This document shows, one piece after another, positions 1-11,754 of a stretch of 64,000 nt of DNA. The notes under the pieces are model-generated. The model saw nothing but the letters and a program-made list of their open reading frames with translations. It was not told the DNA's origin and searched no databases. A program made the translations under genes and the position numbers. Source of the stretch: Isoetes taiwanensis (Eukaryota > Streptophyta > Lycopodiopsida > Isoetales > Isoetaceae). The stretch is from positions 7,115,358 through 7,179,357 of the forward strand of contig JAJEKV010000052.1 of assembly GCA_021234155.1 (NCBI GenBank). Reading direction: 5' to 3'. Position 1 is the stretch's first letter; each line of letters begins with the position of its first letter.

Positions 1-1517
1 ATTGGTTGGCCAAATTTGATGCCACGTCAGTCCAGGAGTCCAATGGATACACTTCTTTCCTGCCCACTCTGATGGCAAAAAAGACTGACTCAAGCTCTGT
101 TAGTACTTCAGGTGTCCAAAGTGAACGATTGCACACATCAAAACCTCATCTTCAATGCCGTGATCAACAAGCATATGAGCAAATGCTGCAATCCAGGAGC
201 GCATAAATGTTTTTCTTGGCCACAAAAATCTTCTCCAAAGAACTAGGTCTGGCAAACGTCCCAAAGAACCATCGCAAAGAAGGATAACGTATTAGAGGGA
301 TAAGGCATACTCTATAGAATCAAAATGGGGACTATGTTTCGAGCCCGAGCAATATGCCTCTCTTACCACATGAAAAGGACTTTAAACAAAAATTCGATAT
401 AGTGCTTGGAGTTAGAGAGGCTTCAAGCTAGAACCTCAAAACACAATCTGACCACATTCTCTTCACAGCCACAATCTCCAGACGCATGAACCCTAAAATA
501 ATAGGTCGACCTTTTGCATGCAAAGAGAATAAGCATCGTATGCTCTAAAAAAAGGGGGACAAGGGACTAGACCATTGAAGAATGCCATTAATAATTAATG
601 CGCACTCTAGATGTACTACTTGGTAGGCCTTGTGCAACATGCCTAGCAAAATGCGTATAAAAATACAAAGGAAACCCTTCATTATTATGCTAGATATATT
701 GATCAGCTTGAAGATTGGCTTACACAGTACGGAGGTGGGTGGGTGACTAGCTGGCTAGGGGGAGGGGCATGCTTCCCCACTATATCAACCGACAGCTAAT
801 ATATGTGGGTGACGTGGACCTCTTAGCCGTCGTCACCCCAGCGAGAATGCAGCAGCACCTGGATGCCTTGAGTACTTTCTGCCAACTTACTGCAATCTAC
901 ATCAATTTGGTTGCTCCTTGTGTCATCTTTGTGCAACAAAAGTAGCCTTGCTTCACGTACCAAGGTCAAGATGTGGAAGTAGCGCAGACATATATATATC
1001 TAGAAGTGGAGTTCACTACAACAATATTTTGGGATACTAGTATTAGGTAATAGGTGGCAGCAGGTTGAAAGGCTTTCTATGCCATGTTGAGCAACAATCA
1101 CAAAGTTGAGCTTTACGTCTCTCACATCAATCGCACTTGTTAAGGATGTTGACAGAGCCGATGCCCCTATATGGAGTGGAAGTGTGGGTTCTAGTGACAT
1201 CGCTCACCACTTGGGAGGACTAAGAATGGGTACAAAAAGCTTTCTTGACCCAAGCACTTGAAGTCAAGTCCACGGCCGCCCCATATTAAATTCTTCTACA
1301 AGAAACCGGCGTTCTACCTCTTGAAAGAGCTAATCTGGAACATCATGTCATATACTGCCAGAAAGTTGTAAACATGGGAGACTTACGCCTTCCAAACCTT
1401 GCCTATATAATGACATGGGTCCACAACATCTTAAAGATTGTTGGAAGTAGAAAGGAGCAATCTAGTTCTCCAAATGGAATGTACATGAACAGGGGTTCAT
1501 ATAGGTGCTTAGCAATG
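1..1517 (+). repeat. Tandem-duplicated segment, copy A (insertion 3' part plus LINE fragment)
   Basis: This segment is repeated with many point differences at about 3740-5192, in the same orientation and about 3.7 kb away. Positions 1-704 match the right part of an element that interrupts a LINE; 704-1517 match the LINE downstream of that interruption. Copy B lacks a short block present here near 285-345. The shared part ends at GTGCTTAGCAATGAG. The arrangement fits a tandem duplication whose unit is LINE - insertion - LINE, with copy A entering from the left window edge. Confidence 0.8.
704..1517 (+). pseudogene. LINE reverse transcriptase C-terminal fragment (decayed)
   Basis: Conceptual translation in shifting frames resembles the RT of the minus-strand LINE at 12.2-15.1 kb: YIDQLEDWL, then DVDLLAVVTPARMQQHLDAL, then YQGQDVEVAQTYIYLEVEF. 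The catalytic YADD equivalent has decayed to a V-G-D sequence. Several stop codons and frameshifts are present, so this is dead sequence. It starts right after the insertion terminus TTATTATGCT, where RT residues TLFG should precede it; that upstream part lies outside the window for this copy. Confidence 0.75.
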
Positions 1518-1662
1518 AGCATGTACAACGGTCTCCATCACGAAACCACTACAAACCTGCCTTCATCTTTGCTTGCTGGATTTGCTCCTCCTCCAATGCT
1601 TGGATCTGTGCCAAAACATCTCGATCACGAACACCTGGAAGAAGTCCCTGTTGAGTGACCAG

Positions 1663-1982
1663 TTGCCTTTGAAAGCCGTATAGAAAGAATTTATAGAGGT
1701 TGCATACGGTATCGTATACCATATGTTTATGTTGCATGCCTTGATAGAAGATAATAAACACAAACGACAAGATTTGTATTGCTGCTTTGTGGACTTTGTT
1801 AAAGCTTTACACATAGTCTCACTAGAGAAGTTGTGGGAAAGATTGATGAGGTTTGGAGTCCTCAAGAAAATGCAAAATGCAGTTTATAGGTCCTATGAAA
1901 TCTGCTCAACTCAAATGCCACCTTCAGGAAGGGTTATCAACAATAGTATTGTTCGCCAAGGGTGCCCACTCTCTCTTACATT
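1663..1982 (+). pseudogene. LINE reverse transcriptase fragment upstream of the insertion
   Basis: The translation reads DLYCCFVDFVKALHIVS, then IVRQGCPLSLTLFG. These match RT motifs (FVDFSKAFD and GVRQGCPLSPTLFG) of the other two LINEs of this family in the window. It stops exactly where a palindromic element begins. The missing continuation YIDQLE is found at 4387, after about 2.4 kb of inserted DNA. A few codons differ from the motif, including K-A-L-H for K-A-F-D, so it is not functional. Confidence 0.75.
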
Positions 1983-2248
1983 GTTTGGGTGCATATTCAC
2001 ACGGCGGTGACTCCCGGCATCGAGAGCTGTTGGATGGATATATTATCCAGTTATTCCTCGATCCTCGTTTGTGGAGTATGTCTGTACAAGTTTGGGTATA
2101 CTGTATAGCGAGACTTGCAAAATACTATAAGTTTAGAGCAATGTACTAAATGGTGTTTATTTTATGCATGTATTATACAGTTTTAGGGAGTACAAAAGGT
2201 GCTCTCGTTGCCCTATGTTACCCCCCGTGTGAATATTGCACCCAAACC
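1983..2248. mobile_element. MITE-like palindromic element, copy 1
   Basis: The ends are inverted repeats: GTTTGGGTGCATATTCACAC at the left and its complement, with one extra base, at 2226-2248. Inner arms also pair (GAGAGC with GCTCTC). The whole unit is homologous, including its centre, to 58875-59149. On the right, homology continues about 20 bp into the outer arm seen in that longer copy; the left outer arm is missing here. Confidence 0.75.
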
Positions 2249-4386
2249 AAAGCGGGTTTGAGGGAAAATTTAATTTAAGACATTGAGAATTGTGATTTAT
2301 AATATGTAGTGTGTGTAATAAAGAGAAATTTAGGTCCCTTCGGGCCCAAAAAATAATAATTTGATGAGTATGTAAATGAAAATATATTTCCAAAGCAATT
2401 GTAATGTGGCATAATCCTATGCTAGGTTTTGGTTGATGCAAAGCATATGATCGAGATGTCTTTTTCATGGATGTGTATGTGTGAAGATCTTTGATTTTGT
2501 AGTCCCTCCTTTTAAGCTTTTTTCTTTCTGTCCTCACGTTCTTTCTTTTGTTTGTTTTTCTCCCCAAGATTGTTGAACCTCAAATCACGAAGAATGCCAA
2601 TCCATCCAAATTCATTTTGCTTAGCACTTTGAAGATTGGATTCTCTGTAATACAAAAGCCATTGCTCATCCAGTTATGCAGTCTAGAATAGCATGGAATT
2701 GAATCCAAGCACTACCAACCTTGGCTAATACTTCTTTCCAACTGAAATTTGATTATTATATGACACTCTTCAATGCCCCTTGCATGCATTTTAGGCTTTG
2801 TTAAGCCCTGACAGATGGAGAACAAATCTAGGATTTTTTGTCACGTCTAATAGTTTCAACTTTTAATGTTGTCATAAAATGAATATGGAGAGAAATTAAC
2901 AAGAGATAATCGTTTCGAAAAAAGAAGTATATTATTTTTACTCAATGTCCATATCAAAGGATCCACAGATAAGGAAAGAACAAGGCCTCGTCAATATTTA
3001 TTGCAAACCTTTCTGACATCTGGATCTAGAGAACCATATCCAATTTGAAGGAGATTAAATTAGGCCTACTATGATTTCAAGCTAGTAGAAATTTTAAAGG
3101 ATTTCAAGCAAACAATGCAGCACTTCATGCTAAACGCTTATTACTTGCTTCAAAGTATATGAGTTAGCTTTACACTTAATTCACTGGAATTTCTAAATAG
3201 CGCAGCCAATATGTCTGGCAGCAGCAAGTGCAACATCCTGCGAGCCAATAGAACTTAGTAATTTATTTACAAGCTCAAATCAACACCTTAACCCACAAAC
3301 ATTGTCATAAATAAGGTGGTTGACAAGCCTTTTATAATAGGAGCATCAATTCGTGCAAAGAATACATCAATAGAAGTTCTACAGCTGTATGTCTGAAAGC
3401 AACACATCGATAAGAAACAGGATGTAATTGAACTAGCTAAAGTCTCATGAATATGTAACCACTAACCATACCTGATGGCATATACGTATCTTATGCAACT
3501 TGATTTGTACCATTCAAGTGAAGCAAAAGATATGCTTTCAGCTGCCACAATAATAAGGTCGTTTGTGATATTGAAATTCATAAACAACATAGAACCATAA
3601 AAACTCGAGACTGCAAGGCATCCATCATATGTTGTCAATAAAAGGCTAGAAAAAAAAATGACAAATCCAAACAAAATTCGACTAGTGTTCCTAATTTGCC
3701 CTCTTGCTGATGTGGCATCATATCCGACCATTGAATGCTAGAATTGGTGGGCCAGATGTCACGTCAATCCAGGAGTCCAATGGATACACTTCTTTCCTGC
3801 CCACTCTGGTGGCAAAAAAGACCGACTCAAGCTCGGTTAGTACTTCAGGTGTCCAAAGTGAATGATTGCACACATCAAAACCTAATGCCGTGATCAACAA
3901 GCATATGAGCGAATGCTGCAATTCAATAGCATATAAATGTTTTTCTTAGCCACAAAAATCTTCTCCAAAGAACTAGGGCTGGCAAACGTCCCAAAGGACC
4001 ATCGCAAAGAAGGATAACAGTTTCGATCCCGAGTGATATGCCTCTCTTACCACATGAAAAGGACTTTAAACAAAAATTAAATATAGTGCTTGGAGTTAGA
4101 GAGACTTCAAGCTAGAACATCAAAACACAATCTGACCACATTCTCTTCACAACCACCATCTCTAGACGCATGAACCCTAAAATAATAGGTCGACCTTTTG
4201 CATGCAAAGAGGATAAGCATCGTATGCTCTAAAAAAAGGGGGATCAAGGGACTAGACCATTGAAGAATGCCATTAATAACTAATCTTGGGTATGCGCACT
4301 CTAGATGTACTAATTGGTAGGCCTTGTGCAACACACCTAGCAAAATGGGTACAAAAGTACAAAGGAAATCCTTTGTTATTATGCTA
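1983..4386 (+). mobile_element. Non-autonomous insertion interrupting a LINE (element X, copy 1)
   Basis: LINE RT sequence ends at 1982 (TLFG) and resumes at 4387 (YIDQLE), so the 2.4 kb between is inserted. Its left end is a palindromic unit (1983-2248). Its right end shares GCACTCTAGATGTAC and the terminus TTATTATGCT with the insertion in the other plus-strand LINE (58771-60330). No transposase or long ORF is visible. No clear target duplication could be assigned, so exact ends and class are uncertain. The interior (2270-3740) is AT-rich with nothing recognisable. Confidence 0.6.
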
Positions 4387-5192
4387 GATATATTGATCAG
4401 CTTGAAGATTGTCTTACACAGTATGGAGGTGGGTGGGTGATTGGGTGGCTAGGGGGAGGGGCAGGCTTCCCCACTATATCATTCGACAGCTAATATATGT
4501 GGATGACGGGTCTTATCCGTCGTCACCCCAGCGAGAGATGCAGTAGCAGCTGGATGCCTTGAGTACTTTCTGCCAAGTTACTGGAATCCACATCAATTTG
4601 GCTGCTCCTTGTGTCATCTTTGAGGCAACAAAAGTAGCCTTGCTTCACGTATCAAGGTCAAGATGTGGAAGTACCACATACATATATATATATATATCTA
4701 GAAGTGGAGTTCACTACAACAATATATTGGGATACTAGTATTAGGCAATAGATGGCAGCAGGTTGAAAGGCTTTCTATGCCATGTTGAGCTTCATGCCTC
4801 TCACATCAATCGCACTTGTTAAGGGTGTTGATAGAGCCGATGCTCCTATATGGAGTGGAAGTGTGGATTCCAGTGACATCGCTCACCACTTGGAAGGACT
4901 AAAAATGGGTACAAAAAGCTTTCTTGATCCAAGCACTTGAAGTCAAGTCCATGGCCCCATATTAAATTCTTCTACAAGAGATTGACTTTCTACCTCTTCA
5001 AAGAGCTAATCTGAAACATCATGTCATATACTGCCAGAAAGTTGTAAACATGGGAGACTTACACCTTTCAAACCTTACCTATATAATGGCATGGGTCCAC
5101 AACATCTTAAAGACTGTTGGAGGTATAAAGGAGCAATCTGGTTCTCCAAATGGAATGTACAGGAATGGGGGTGCATATAGGTGCTTAGCAAT
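3740..5192 (+). repeat. Tandem-duplicated segment, copy B
   Basis: Direct-repeat partner of 1-1517. Recognisable stretches include CAGGAGTCCAATGGATACAC near the start and GGTGCTTAGCAATGAGG at the end. Copy B has small deletions relative to copy A, for example near 4017 and around 4790. After 5192 copy B continues into the rest of the LINE C-terminus, whereas copy A jumps to unrelated sequence. Confidence 0.8.
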
Positions 5193-5665
5193 GAGGATCA
5201 CAATCACTTAAAACGGTATTTGTACACATGTGTTAAACTTGGGATAACAATGCTTTGAAATTGGAAAGACATCGCACTAAAAATACTAGATTGATTCTAC
5301 ACTTGCTAGAATCCAGAACAATACCTATAATATATTTGCCCATGAAAAAGCATAGAGAGATTGCCTCTTTTTGCATAGGAACACACTACATCAGAGTTGA
5401 GGCAAGCAGATGGGCCCGGGAAGAGTGAGAACAAGAGTCTGCCAATGCTATTGGTAGTTATTGGAGATGAGTGCCACACTCTTCAGCACTCTCCAACATT
5501 TGCACTTATTTGAACATGCTATAATGGGTTGATTACACCTAATCACCACTACATGTGATGATGAACACACCTTCCATAGAAGCACTGGAGTCTTACATGC
5601 AGGCTTAATTGTTTCCTTGATTATTACACTAACATCATGTACAGATGTACAATTTATCAAGAAGC
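4387..5665 (+). pseudogene. LINE RT C-terminal half, decayed, reaching the 3' UTR
   Basis: Homologous to 704-1517, then continues. Near 5310-5400 the translation reads IPIIYLPMKKHREIASFCIG and then RVEASRWARE. This parallels LHYLMEPISVKHRQAIARIR and GRWADI in the LINE at 58-63 kb, C-terminal to the RT. Many stops and frameshifts show it is dead. Downstream lie the structured UTR module and the LINE terminal box, so this copy keeps its true 3' end. Confidence 0.7.
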
Positions 5666-5666
5666 C

Positions 5667-5735
5667 TATTACTACTAAGGTTTTTTTCTTGAAAACCTTT
5701 CAGGGCAGGGGTTTCTTGATCCAAGTCAGCAATAT
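5667..5735 (+). other. Conserved structured LINE 3'-UTR module, copy 1
   Basis: About 69 bp aligning with 12323-12393 (minus) and 57788-57852 (plus). Shared core segments are AAGGTTTTT, CTTGAAAACCTTTC and GGGCAGGGGTTTCTTG. The flanking arms (TATTAC and GCAATA) are imperfectly complementary here but well paired in the other two copies. It lies between the decayed LINE C-terminus and the LINE terminal box. Confidence 0.65.
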
Positions 5736-5752
5736 ACTAACTATTCTTTGTT

Positions 5753-5753
5753 T

Positions 5754-5813
<60 letters not shown>

Positions 5814-5825
5814 GTTTGTTTGTTT
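5753..5825 (+). repeat. (TTAG)n microsatellite with (TTTG)n flanks
   Basis: About fourteen TTAG units flanked by TTTG units, inside the LINE 3' UTR, between the structured module and the terminal box. The equivalent interval in the minus-strand LINE has no such expansion. Confidence 0.95.
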
Positions 5826-5880
5826 GGGTCTCATAGGCCCTCTGGTCTCCATAGACGATAGTCAATTCAAGTCAATTCTG
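5826..5880 (+). other. LINE 3' terminal box and decamer tail
   Basis: GGTCTCATAGGCC, then GGTCTCCATAGACGA, matches the 3' ends of the LINEs ending near 12243 (minus) and 63282 (plus). It is followed by two near-identical decamers starting GTCAATTC. In the other two elements the box is followed by pentamer repeats, so this is taken as the end of the LINE and the start of its simple-repeat tail. Confidence 0.65.
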
Positions 5881-7515
5881 TTGTAGGATCAAATCACCAA
5901 CTTCTTCTGTTGTCCTTTTAGATGCAACCATTGCATCTTTTAATGGACATGCTTTTCCTTGACATGGCGCTGCCTGAAACTGGCACTTGGAAATCCTTCT
6001 CCCAAGAACAAGTGCTAGAACCTAAAAAGGCAACTTTAGGATTTTCCCCTTTAAAATAGCCTCGAAAAATAGGACTTATCCCTAGGAGTGTGCCACGTGG
6101 TCGAATTAGACATTAACACATGGCAACGTGGGTCTGTTGCAAATAGCCATAAATGCCATTAAAGGGTATTTATGGGTATGTGCAACTAACTTAATATATT
6201 ATTAAAATGTCACACACATGTGGAATATATTATACATACATATACATGTTATATTAATATGTTGAAACAATATGTTCATATAAGGATGCCCATGGGGAAT
6301 ATATTATGTTGTTTGGCACCATAGCTAGTATTATCACTACATATATAAGGCAGTTTGATTTTCTGTATTTCTGTCTTGAGAAAATATATGCTATCGACAC
6401 GTGTACTACTACTGCTACAAAAATAAATAATAAATAAATAAATAAAAACTTAAAAGGGGACGCAGGCAGACTATGGTTTTTTTTTTATGACACTCATTTC
6501 TTCCTCTGATAATCCTTGAATTTCTTTATTGGCAAGCCAGTTGAATCCTTTTAATTGAAGCCAAATCTAGAAAATTTGAATTGTGCATGCGCCGATGCTT
6601 CAAAAGGATTGATTCTTTGTACTCTAGATGAAACCTGGGCAGAGTTGCCCCGAATTCAAATCGCCAGATTTCTCTGAGTTGTGGGCATGGCAGTTCATGA
6701 TTGTCGAAATTCTTATAAATAATAGTAATTGGTTGCAGTAGCACAGATTTTAGCAGTTATGCCATAGAAATTCTCTATTCTGCAACCAATTTGTGGACCT
6801 GGTGGAAAAATTACCAAAGGTACTACTTTTATATCCAGGAAAAATGACACTGTACAAGGGTAAATTATTCTGCATAGCTTCTACAGCATTATTGGTAGCG
6901 GCATATAATCTGGAGCTCGAAAAGACGAAGTTGATCTTCCAGTTCCATTATATTCTAACCTGTCCATGCCTGGTAGTTGCGTAAGGAACATGTTTTTCCA
7001 GCGACTATGGAGAGTTAGGGCAATTTTTTTACCATGAAGGAAGGAAGCTTTGCATCATTCAACTCATACATACCAATTTCTCATTAACTCATGTAAGGCT
7101 AGATGGGATTTCAGGTTATCTAAAGGGTTAACTTGGCAGGCCCGTTACGAAAAAAAAAAAAAGGAAGGGGGATTTGCATATGCGCTTTGTATTGTTTCGC
7201 TTATGCGAAAAAACTTTGCACATGCTGTCTAGTTCTTTTAGTTCTTTTCGCTTACGCGAAATTTTTCTGATGCTGTTTTTTTCTTTTTTTTTTGGGCCAT
7301 ATTTTTGACGTATCTATTGTTTAAACTTGGATTTTCCGGCCCGGAGAGAAACTTTTTTAGTTTTTTTCTTAGATGATTTCCCTAAAGTTTTGGGATTTTT
7401 ATAGCCTGAAAAAAATTCGATTTCCAAAAATCGCAATTTTTTTTTTTTACTATGATTTCATTTACACTTTCTAATATTGGGAATGCCTGCTGAAGGCTGA
7501 CCAAATTAGGGCATG
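5881..7515. other. AT-rich intergenic sequence, no confident gene
   Basis: Contains a short (AATA)n tract near 6420-6447, several homopolymer runs (A near 7150-7160, T near 7440-7450), and small ORFs such as 6793-6984 without family resemblance or splice support. A GC-skewed patch near 7240-7350 has repeated TTCGCTTACGCGAA-like text. I see no supportable gene. Confidence 0.6.
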
Positions 7516-7521
7516 ATTGTG

Positions 7522-7688
7522 CAGGTGGCGATGGAGGGTTGATGCATACTGGCTGGATTAAGATAGCTATGCAAAGTCTGTTAGAGCAGAAAGGGGCTCA
7601 ATTTGTTCACCGATTGTTTTACAACAAGCCTGCTACTGATGTTCTTTGGGAGATCTATTCTGATCGGCGTGGTGACCTGGTTGTGCAG
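7522..7688 (+). CDS. Possible internal exon of an unidentified gene
   Basis: The segment is bounded by an acceptor-like ATTGTGCAG and a donor-like CAG|GTAGAG. Only one frame is open; it reads about 55 codons, including HTGWIKIAMQSL, FVHRLFYNKP and VLWEIYSDRRGDLVV. The amino-acid mix looks protein-like, but I do not recognise the family. A possible later exon with its own stop lies at about 8541-8732. No linking exons or start could be established, so it may be a gene fragment. Confidence 0.3.
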
Positions 7689-8540
7689 GTAGAGCTGCTT
7701 TATTTTGTGGTGACGTGATATAACACTGAGCAAATGTTTGCATGGTATTCTAGCTATAGATTTCATTTTCCTTGCTTACTATTCCGTAGTTTTGTTTTTA
7801 GATTCTGGCAGGTTCCAAGGTTTCTTCTTTTATCACTTTAGCCTCGCTAAATTCTCCAGCAAGATCGTTTTAAAGTCTTCTTGAATCAATGCATTTTGCA
7901 ACCAATTGTTGTAGCTTCAGACATCCAGCTTGCTTTGCAGGTATTCCTCATAGGTACGTATCTCTCTCCCCATCTTCACATTAACAAAATGTTTCTAACA
8001 CCACGTGGAACAACATTTGTTAGAAAAAAAATACACCAATTAGGCTCTTCTTTTCTCCCAATACAAAAATAAAATACAATATTTAGGATTATGTGTTCTG
8101 CAGGTGCTTCATGCTTTATTTACTTCAGACTATCCTGTTGTTTATCATTTTTCCATATTTGCATCACTTTCCCATATTTAGAATCATTCAAGTTTTATGA
8201 AAAGGTAGAGTCTTGCATTCATTCTTATTTTGTTCAATTCATGTCCTATGAACTAGCATTTGAACTTATCTATATTTATGATGTACTAACAGTGTAGCGT
8301 GCATGTGGTGGAGGTCTCTAGTTGTGTAGGAGGCCCGATTTGTTGTTTAATTGAAGGATTCTTCATCTTATGTTGTTGTTAATCAGGCAGGTAAGGTTTA
8401 TCTCCGCGTTAAGATTGACTTTGAACTATTTTGCCCATGTTGCATGCTTGTTCTACCTTGATCTAGCCGTAAAGAGTTCTTCTTCACATCATGCAAGTTT
8501 TAGGACTTTTCAAAATGAAAAGTTTTTAGTAACATTTCGC

Positions 8541-8732
8541 AGGAAAAGATTGCTTAAACACAGAGGATTGTGGATGGATGCATGCTCCAACAATTTTGTC
8601 GAATTCTCCAAGCATATGAGACTCATGATGTTGTATTATTTGCAATCTAATTTGCATAATGGACTCATATTAGAAGCCCTGGCTTCTAATGCAAGTGCTG
8701 ATGGAGATCTTCCAAGTCCCATCAACTTCTAG
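8541..8732 (+). CDS. Possible 3' exon of the same unidentified gene
   Basis: An open stretch ending at a stop (8730-8732), preceded by an acceptor-like TTTCGCAG. It reads KRLLKHRGLWMDACSNNFVE and ends DGDLPSPINF. No family is recognised. The upstream neighbour at 7522-7688 is on the same strand, but continuity is unproven. Confidence 0.2.
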   Translation, partial: RKRLLKHRGLWMDACSNNFVEFSKHMRLMMLYYLQSNLHNGLILEALASNASADGDLPSPINF

Positions 8733-9309
8733 TCATAGGGTATGATGTTCTTTAATTTTGCTCTCTTTTTTAACACAATCAGGCTTCAAGCCTAATATTT
8801 CCTTGCTTCCAGTTTCCTTATAGTGCAATTTCTTTTGATTTGTATTGCACGGGTCTCATCTTCAATGGGTGTCATCTTCTGGCTACGATGAGTTTTACAT
8901 TAGGGTTATTTACATTCAGTTACTAAAATAATGGAAGGACATCAGATAAATCCTTGAATTCCATTGAACTGTGTGCACATACCTGCAGTGTTGGTTCAAA
9001 TGAGCAGAGTCAGAATTCTGGCGCTTAGGGTCATATTGAATGTAAGTTCTATATTTGATTTTTAGGTTTAAGTTTTAGGTAGGTTTGAATTTTAGGTAGG
9101 TTTGAATTTTAAATTTTAGATCTGATCAGTTGACTTCAAATTTGTTATTACAGATCAGATGTTGTTTAGGTACAAAATTTACTATGAAGCTGCGATTTCA
9201 TGATGATTTTCAATCTGATGATTTTACTGTGATCAAACATTTCAATGTGAAACTATGTGAAACATTTCAATGTGAAACTTGTGCTGAAATTTCGGACATG
9301 AAACATGTC
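8733..9309. other. Intergenic, small direct repeats only
   Basis: Near 9068-9115 a TTTTAGGTAGGTTTGAA unit is repeated twice. Near 9237-9280 CATTTCAATGTGAAACT is repeated twice. No coding signal was found. Confidence 0.6.
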
Positions 9310-11590
9310 TTTCATTGAACTGAAATTTAAATGACATGGAACTTCCAATGTTAAAATTTTCTTTCAATGAAATTAAAATAATAAGCTAGAACCTATTAGA
9401 GCCAGTCAAATTACACCTACGCAGAATTTGCATCCCTCTTTCCATTCCGGATTGTAGGGAGGTAACAGGTGTCAATACAGGGTTCAATCCTACACGGATT
9501 TTGTGACCTAATAAAAGGCACCTTCAAATTATGCCTAAATTCGGCGAAAAAGTTTCTCTGCGATTGTGGAGCGACGCCGCCATGGCTCTGTTCTGCTCTG
9601 TTTGGGCACTTGGCATTCTTCTGCGGGCTATCGAAAGTATAGGCTATGGCGTTCTTCTGCGGCTATGGCCGAACAGGGCATTTTTTTGATATGGCGCCTT
9701 CTTAGCTCACCTCGTTGGCATTTTTTTCTTTCCTGAGTTCTGGCTATGGAGTCTTGAATGATTTGCAAGGATGTTTTATGCAGCAATATTTTTCATAGCT
9801 ACTGTCCAATTTGTTGCAGTACCAGGCCACCGGACTCACTTACCTGGCAAAAAATTCTGCTGCCAAACGTTACTACTTCCAAAAGAGTTAGTCATGAATC
9901 TGCACTTTAGCATGAATCTGGCCTTGTATGAGATCTCTTGGGCGTAGTGTTCTGCTTGGAAATTTGAAGGTGCGCGTTTATTATGCATGGAAAAATACCC
10001 CTCCCGAGTTTTTCGGGGGCAATCTGCTCAGCAGCGCCACCAGTGGTGGCGGATGCACTCGCAGCACCGCCGCTCGTGCGCCGCGACTGCTGGCGGTACC
10101 ACCTCGCAAATTACCCCAGAAAACCCTCGAGGGCTATTTTCCCTTATACATTGATTAATTATTTCCAGTCTTTGCAACTTGCCTAAAACAGAGAGGTGTT
10201 GCCACATTTTTGAAGAATTTGAGGAACGAAATTGAGGGTGCTGGTTTTTTTTCAGGATAAACTGTAGAGGCTCGTCAATTCGTTCGAACCCTTCCTCTGA
10301 CACCTAATGGTCTCGAAAAACTTACAGATTCTATTTTCCCGGTTTCATTTACTTTAATCGATCTCTCTGTTCCTATAAGTCAAATCCATAGCCCATCAAA
10401 TGGGTAGAATCAACACATTGTGAAGATCTGCAGGTCGTCTGCTGCAGAGTTCGTACCAAGAATATGAGGGAGTATATCGAGCTTGAAAACAAGGGATTAT
10501 GAATTAACAGAATTTCAGTAGTTTTTTCTCCTGCCTGTGCTTTTTTCGCTGGCACCGCTTCTGTTCTGTGCAATAATTCTTCGTTCAATATTTGTGACAG
10601 TCTGCAGCGTTCTGGCATTCTTTGGGAATAGTTTCTCGCACGATCCTCAAATTGAGATGATTAATGTGTAGAATCCGCGCCTCTGCTGACAGAGATACAG
10701 AGAGATGGAAGCCATGAGACTAATATCGGTTGAAAAGAGTTAAATTTTCCATCAAATTGTGGCACTTCTGATTGGAAGAACTGATCAAATCCCTAAGGTT
10801 CCAGATGATGGCCAATTGCCTCTTTCCTCTAGTCTTCCCTTCTTAGCAATGTTACATTTGTCCACAATTGCCTTGCGGTCACCTTTGTTCTGCCCAAGTT
10901 ACTCTTTTGTTTGTGGCACCATGGAAGCTGGAAGTTGGAAGCAATCGGATTCCTCATTATCCAGTTTTATGTGAGTGTATCTAATCTCCATTTGTATAAT
11001 CGGATTCCTCATTATCACATTTTATGTGAGTGTATCTAAACACATTTGAAGCTCCATATACAAAGCCAGTAGCCGGCCTCTAGTTGCCTGAGCCTTCCTA
11101 CGTCCCAACTGCTTAGCAAAGGATTTAACTGCTTCCAAAGCGTCAACAACCCCAGATATACCTTGAAGACGAGAAAAGGTAGAGGACCAGGCATGCCTGC
11201 AGCTATCAGTAAACTCAGGGTCTCACAAATATCGAGTGTTAAGCTTGAAATAAGTTCTTGTAGCTCGCCTATGCACTGGCGCTGTAACCGAAAGCCATTG
11301 TGGATTGTGATCAGATATGGAACTATCCAACATATTTGTCCTTTGCAAGTTACCCAGTAAGCCAGCAGCTATTTATATTATAATACCCACGATCGTGCCA
11401 AGCGTAAGCTCTACCTGGTCCAGTCCAGCCATTACACCACGTAAAAGACTGGTCTCCATCAAGCTCTACCATTCTGTCGTCCAGCACAAGCTGCCTCCAC
11501 TACTCACGTTCAAATCCCTGAATAACCTGTGTACCTCTACCACACCTATCCGCTTCAAACTCAACCATATTAAAATCACCTCAGATTTTT
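9310..11590. repeat. Dispersed/segmental repeat R, copy R1 (longest)
   Basis: Its left part (9310-10330) matches 18095-19100. Its middle (10255-11000) matches 16036-16830 and 19030-19368 plus 24429-24810. Its right part (11040-11570) matches 16835-17370. The unit carries a minus-strand ORF-like region (best preserved at 16130-16501), a recurrent GTTCGAACCC site near 10283, and a minus-strand L1 endonuclease fragment at its right end. Boundaries are approximate and no terminal repeats were found. Confidence 0.7.
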
Positions 11591-11592
11591 GC
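11310..11592 (-). pseudogene. L1 endonuclease fragment
   Basis: On the minus strand the translation reads GDFNMVEFEADRCGRG, then FEREWRQLVLDDRMVE, then DGDQSFTWCNGWTGPGRAYA. This is the conserved GDFN to TWCN stretch of plant L1 apurinic-type endonuclease domains. It is truncated on both sides, and a near-identical fragment occurs in copy R2. Confidence 0.7.
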
Positions 11593-11754
11593 ATCACCAT
11601 GTTCTTCCACTCCCGAGACACACTCATTACTGTTGTTCTTGGATCAAATATACCAATTGTGCCACGTAAAAGGCATTTGCCCAAGTGTTTTATAAGGTAT
11701 TGTCGGATTCACCCTGTCATAGCATTTTCTCATGTGAATCCTACATAATACATG

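Noticed and set aside
5753..5825. (TTAG)n as telomere-like sequence
   Set aside because: The land-plant telomere repeat is TTTAGGG. This is a tetranucleotide microsatellite in a LINE 3' UTR.
10255..10330. SINE promoter at the GTTCGAACCC site of repeat R
   Set aside because: Only a B-box-like word is present, no A box at a fitting distance, no tail and no target duplication; all three occurrences are explained by duplication of R.
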